Shown here piece after piece: positions 13,956 through 15,584 of a stretch of 15,584 nt of DNA. Origin of the DNA: Anaerolineae bacterium (GTDB lineage: Bacteria; Chloroflexota; Anaerolineae; 4572-78; J111); the NCBI GenBank assembly GCA_020433835.1, contig JAGRBY010000105.1, positions 1-15,584 on the forward strand. Reading direction: 5' to 3'. The notes under the pieces are model-generated. The model was not told the origin of the DNA, did not search any database, and saw only the letters and a list, made by a program, of their open reading frames with translations. Every line of letters starts with the position of its first letter. The stretch's first letter is position 1. The translations under genes were made by a program, and so were the position numbers.

Positions 13956-14876
13956 ATGATTGCGGAAAAGCGGGTGGCATCGTCCCCCCCCAACGCTTCC
14001 ATCGAATTTCCTGCCCCTATAGTCAGCGTCATTATTCCCGCTTATAACGCAGAGCAAAGTTTAGGGGATCAACTTGAAGCAATCTATAGACAGGATTTTG
14101 ATGGTGATTTAGAAGTTATTGTTATCGATAATGGCTCAACAGATAATACCGCGAGCGTTGTGCGATATTATCAACAGAAAATGGCTTATTTAAAACTGGT
14201 TCAAGCTCCGGAACGGAGAAATCGCTCTTATGCCCGTAATGAGGGAGTAAAGCGATCGCGGGGAAGCCTGCTGCTTTTTTGCGACGCCGATGATGTTGTT
14301 CGCGAAGATTGGGTAAAGGTTATGTCTAACGCTCTAAAAGAGCACACCCTGGTCATTTGTCCGGCCGAAACCCGCTTGCTGCGCGATTCTACCGAAAACG
14401 AAATTCACCTAAACGGTACCAGTTTGAAAGAGATCTATTTAGATTTTCTTCCTGTGGCTATGGGCTGCAACTCTGGTGTTAGACGCCATCTCTTTGAAGA
14501 AGCCGGTGGCTTTTCAGAAAACTTTCCGAGAAACCAGGATGTTGATTTCTCATGGCGTTTACAGTTGATGGGTCACGATATTCATCTAACCCGAGACACC
14601 GTGATTTATTACAGACCCCGTAATACCTATAAAGGTGTTATAAAGCAGGGGTTTGAAGTGGGTATGGCCCAGGTCAATCTTTATCGTACGTTTTCTCCCC
14701 TTGGTATGCCTAAATCTTCACTTAAGAAATCATTGGTCAAGTTTAGGCAGATTATCAGAGGATTTAAAAAGCTTCATCGCATGAATAGAAAGAAAAGAGA
14801 ACAGTGGTTGCAAAATACAGCCACGCAGTTGGGACGTATTGTAGGGAGTTTTCGTTACAAGCGATTCTATATTTAG
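13956..14876 (+). CDS. GT2 family glycosyltransferase
   Basis: 306 residues. A GT-A fold inverting transferase that adds a sugar from a nucleotide donor to the growing glycan. Features seen: the opening VSVIIPAYNAEQSL (about 23-36), VIDNGSTDNT (57-66) for the nucleotide, the metal-binding DAD in FCDADD (D110, D112), GCNSGVRRHLFEEAGGF (the acceptor-side segment typical of the family, about 170-186) and QDVDFSWR (194-201), which takes the place of the catalytic ED-x-D motif. The C terminus is basic (many K/R from about residue 250), which may help membrane association. No membrane segment is evident. It is followed 23 bases later by the PIG-L gene, so these two probably form a unit. Donor and linkage are unknown. 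Confidence 0.92.
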   Translation: MIAEKRVASSPPNASIEFPAPIVSVIIPAYNAEQSLGDQLEAIYRQDFDGDLEVIVIDNGSTDNTASVVRYYQQKMAYLKLVQAPERRNRSYARNEGVKRSRGSLLLFCDADDVVREDWVKVMSNALKEHTLVICPAETRLLRDSTENEIHLNGTSLKEIYLDFLPVAMGCNSGVRRHLFEEAGGFSENFPRNQDVDFSWRLQLMGHDIHLTRDTVIYYRPRNTYKGVIKQGFEVGMAQVNLYRTFSPLGMPKSSLKKSLVKFRQIIRGFKKLHRMNRKKREQWLQNTATQLGRIVGSFRYKRFYI

Positions 14877-14899
14877 CCCAATAGAGGTCATGTGTAGAG

Positions 14900-15584
14900 A
14901 TGAGTCAGCCTGAATATTCTCAAGGAGATCCGTTTTTGGTTAAAAAACGTTCACGGTTTTTGCGCGGCATTTTTAACCAGCTATCCGTAAAGTTAACCGC
15001 AGCCGACATCAACCAGACAACCATTGTTTTTGCGCCCCATCAGGATGATGAAACACTGGGCTGTGGCGGAACAATTCTACGCAAACGTGCCTTGAACGCT
15101 CCGGTAAAAGTGGTGTATACCACTGACGGCAGTGCCTCTAACACAGTGATGCCTAAGGAAGAGTTAGCCGCTCTACGGATTAGCGAAGCACTGGCTGCTT
15201 GCGATCTACTCCATGTTAGTCACAGTGATGTCACTTTTTTGGGATTTGAGGATGGCAAACTGAGTCAACACCTTGACGCCGCTGTCGAAAAAGTAACCGA
15301 TATTTTGCAGCGTGAGCAGCCCCAACAACTGTTCATCCCGTACTTTAGAGATGAACACAAAGATCACCAGGCTACCCACCACATTGTGATGACAGCCCTG
15401 CGAAACCTGGATCTGAACCCTGTCATTTATGAATACCCGGTCTGGGTCTGGTATCGCTGGCCCTGGATAAAGTTACCGGCCGGTCGTCGCCGAAAATTGA
15501 AGAAGATTTCAAGCAACGTCGGTATAAACCTGCATCTGCGAGCCGAACTTAAATACGCTGTTGAAGTGGCCGATGTTTTAACCA
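14900..15584 (+). CDS. PIG-L family deacetylase, 3' end cut by the window
   Basis: 228 residues are visible from the ATG at 14900 and the frame is still open at the right edge. PIG-L (LmbE-like) proteins are zinc-dependent enzymes that remove N-acetyl groups from amino sugars or related amides. The zinc motif PHQDDETLGCGG (46-57; H47 and D50 as ligands, D49 as the likely catalytic base) and the third ligand region DEHKDHQATH (151-160, H156) are present. So are TDG (75-77) and the RISEALAACDLL helix (93-104). No signal peptide is seen, so a cytoplasmic action on a nucleotide- or lipid-linked N-acetyl sugar is likely (inference). A GAGG at 14884-14887 is 12 bases before the ATG. An ATG at 14890 leads to an early stop and is not used. 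Confidence 0.92.
   Translation, partial: MSQPEYSQGDPFLVKKRSRFLRGIFNQLSVKLTAADINQTTIVFAPHQDDETLGCGGTILRKRALNAPVKVVYTTDGSASNTVMPKEELAALRISEALAACDLLHVSHSDVTFLGFEDGKLSQHLDAAVEKVTDILQREQPQQLFIPYFRDEHKDHQATHHIVMTALRNLDLNPVIYEYPVWVWYRWPWIKLPAGRRRKLKKISSNVGINLHLRAELKYAVEVADVLT

Overview
The window is a chromosomal glycan (exopolysaccharide / O-antigen-like) biosynthesis and ABC-export locus. Every supported gene lies on the + strand. The organism cannot be named from the sequence alone. The moderate GC content, the PAS-GAF-histidine kinase and the cassette style remind me of Chloroflexota (Anaerolineae-like), but this is a low-confidence guess.

Layout. (1) 1-1677: a PAS-GAF-histidine kinase whose frame is open to the left edge. 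(2) 1678-2238: a 561-bp non-coding stretch with three successive hairpins. (3) 2239-3837: a membrane protein with a degenerate GGDEF domain, followed closely by a small phosphoglycosyl transferase that starts glycan assembly on a lipid carrier. (4) 3934-8525: a sugar-nucleotide cassette with an RfbF-type glucose-1-phosphate cytidylyltransferase, a short-chain dehydrogenase/epimerase (SDR), an RmlC/RfbC-type 3,5-epimerase, a homoserine-dehydrogenase-like oxidoreductase with a C-terminal SAF domain, and a second, divergent nucleotidyltransferase. (5) 8613-10847: the ABC exporter, Wzm-type permease and Wzt-type ATPase with a C-terminal glycan-binding-type domain. (6) 10959-13628: two tandem GT4 glycosyltransferases about 58% identical to each other, clearly a local duplication. 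(7) 13629-13955: a gap holding a complex inverted-repeat element of about 115 bp, then a second inverted repeat over a possible promoter. (8) 13956-15584: a GT2 glycosyltransferase and a PIG-L family deacetylase cut by the right edge.

How they fit together: the nucleotidyltransferases, SDR, epimerase and oxidoreductase would make an unusual activated sugar, probably CDP-linked. The phosphoglycosyl transferase primes the lipid carrier, the GT4 and GT2 enzymes extend the chain, the PIG-L protein may de-N-acetylate a sugar, and Wzm/Wzt exports the product. The kinase and the GGDEF-like protein are candidate regulators, but no cognate response regulator is present in the window.

Most worth a second look: the sugar cassette, which has RfbF but no recognisable RfbG-type 4,6-dehydratase and carries an unusual SAF oxidoreductase; the structured repeat at 13718-13832; the divergent tandem GT4 pair; and the degenerate GGDEF protein beside the priming transferase. 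Several start codons are set by clear Shine-Dalgarno sites and are shorter than the longest possible reading frames. These corrections are stated in the entries.
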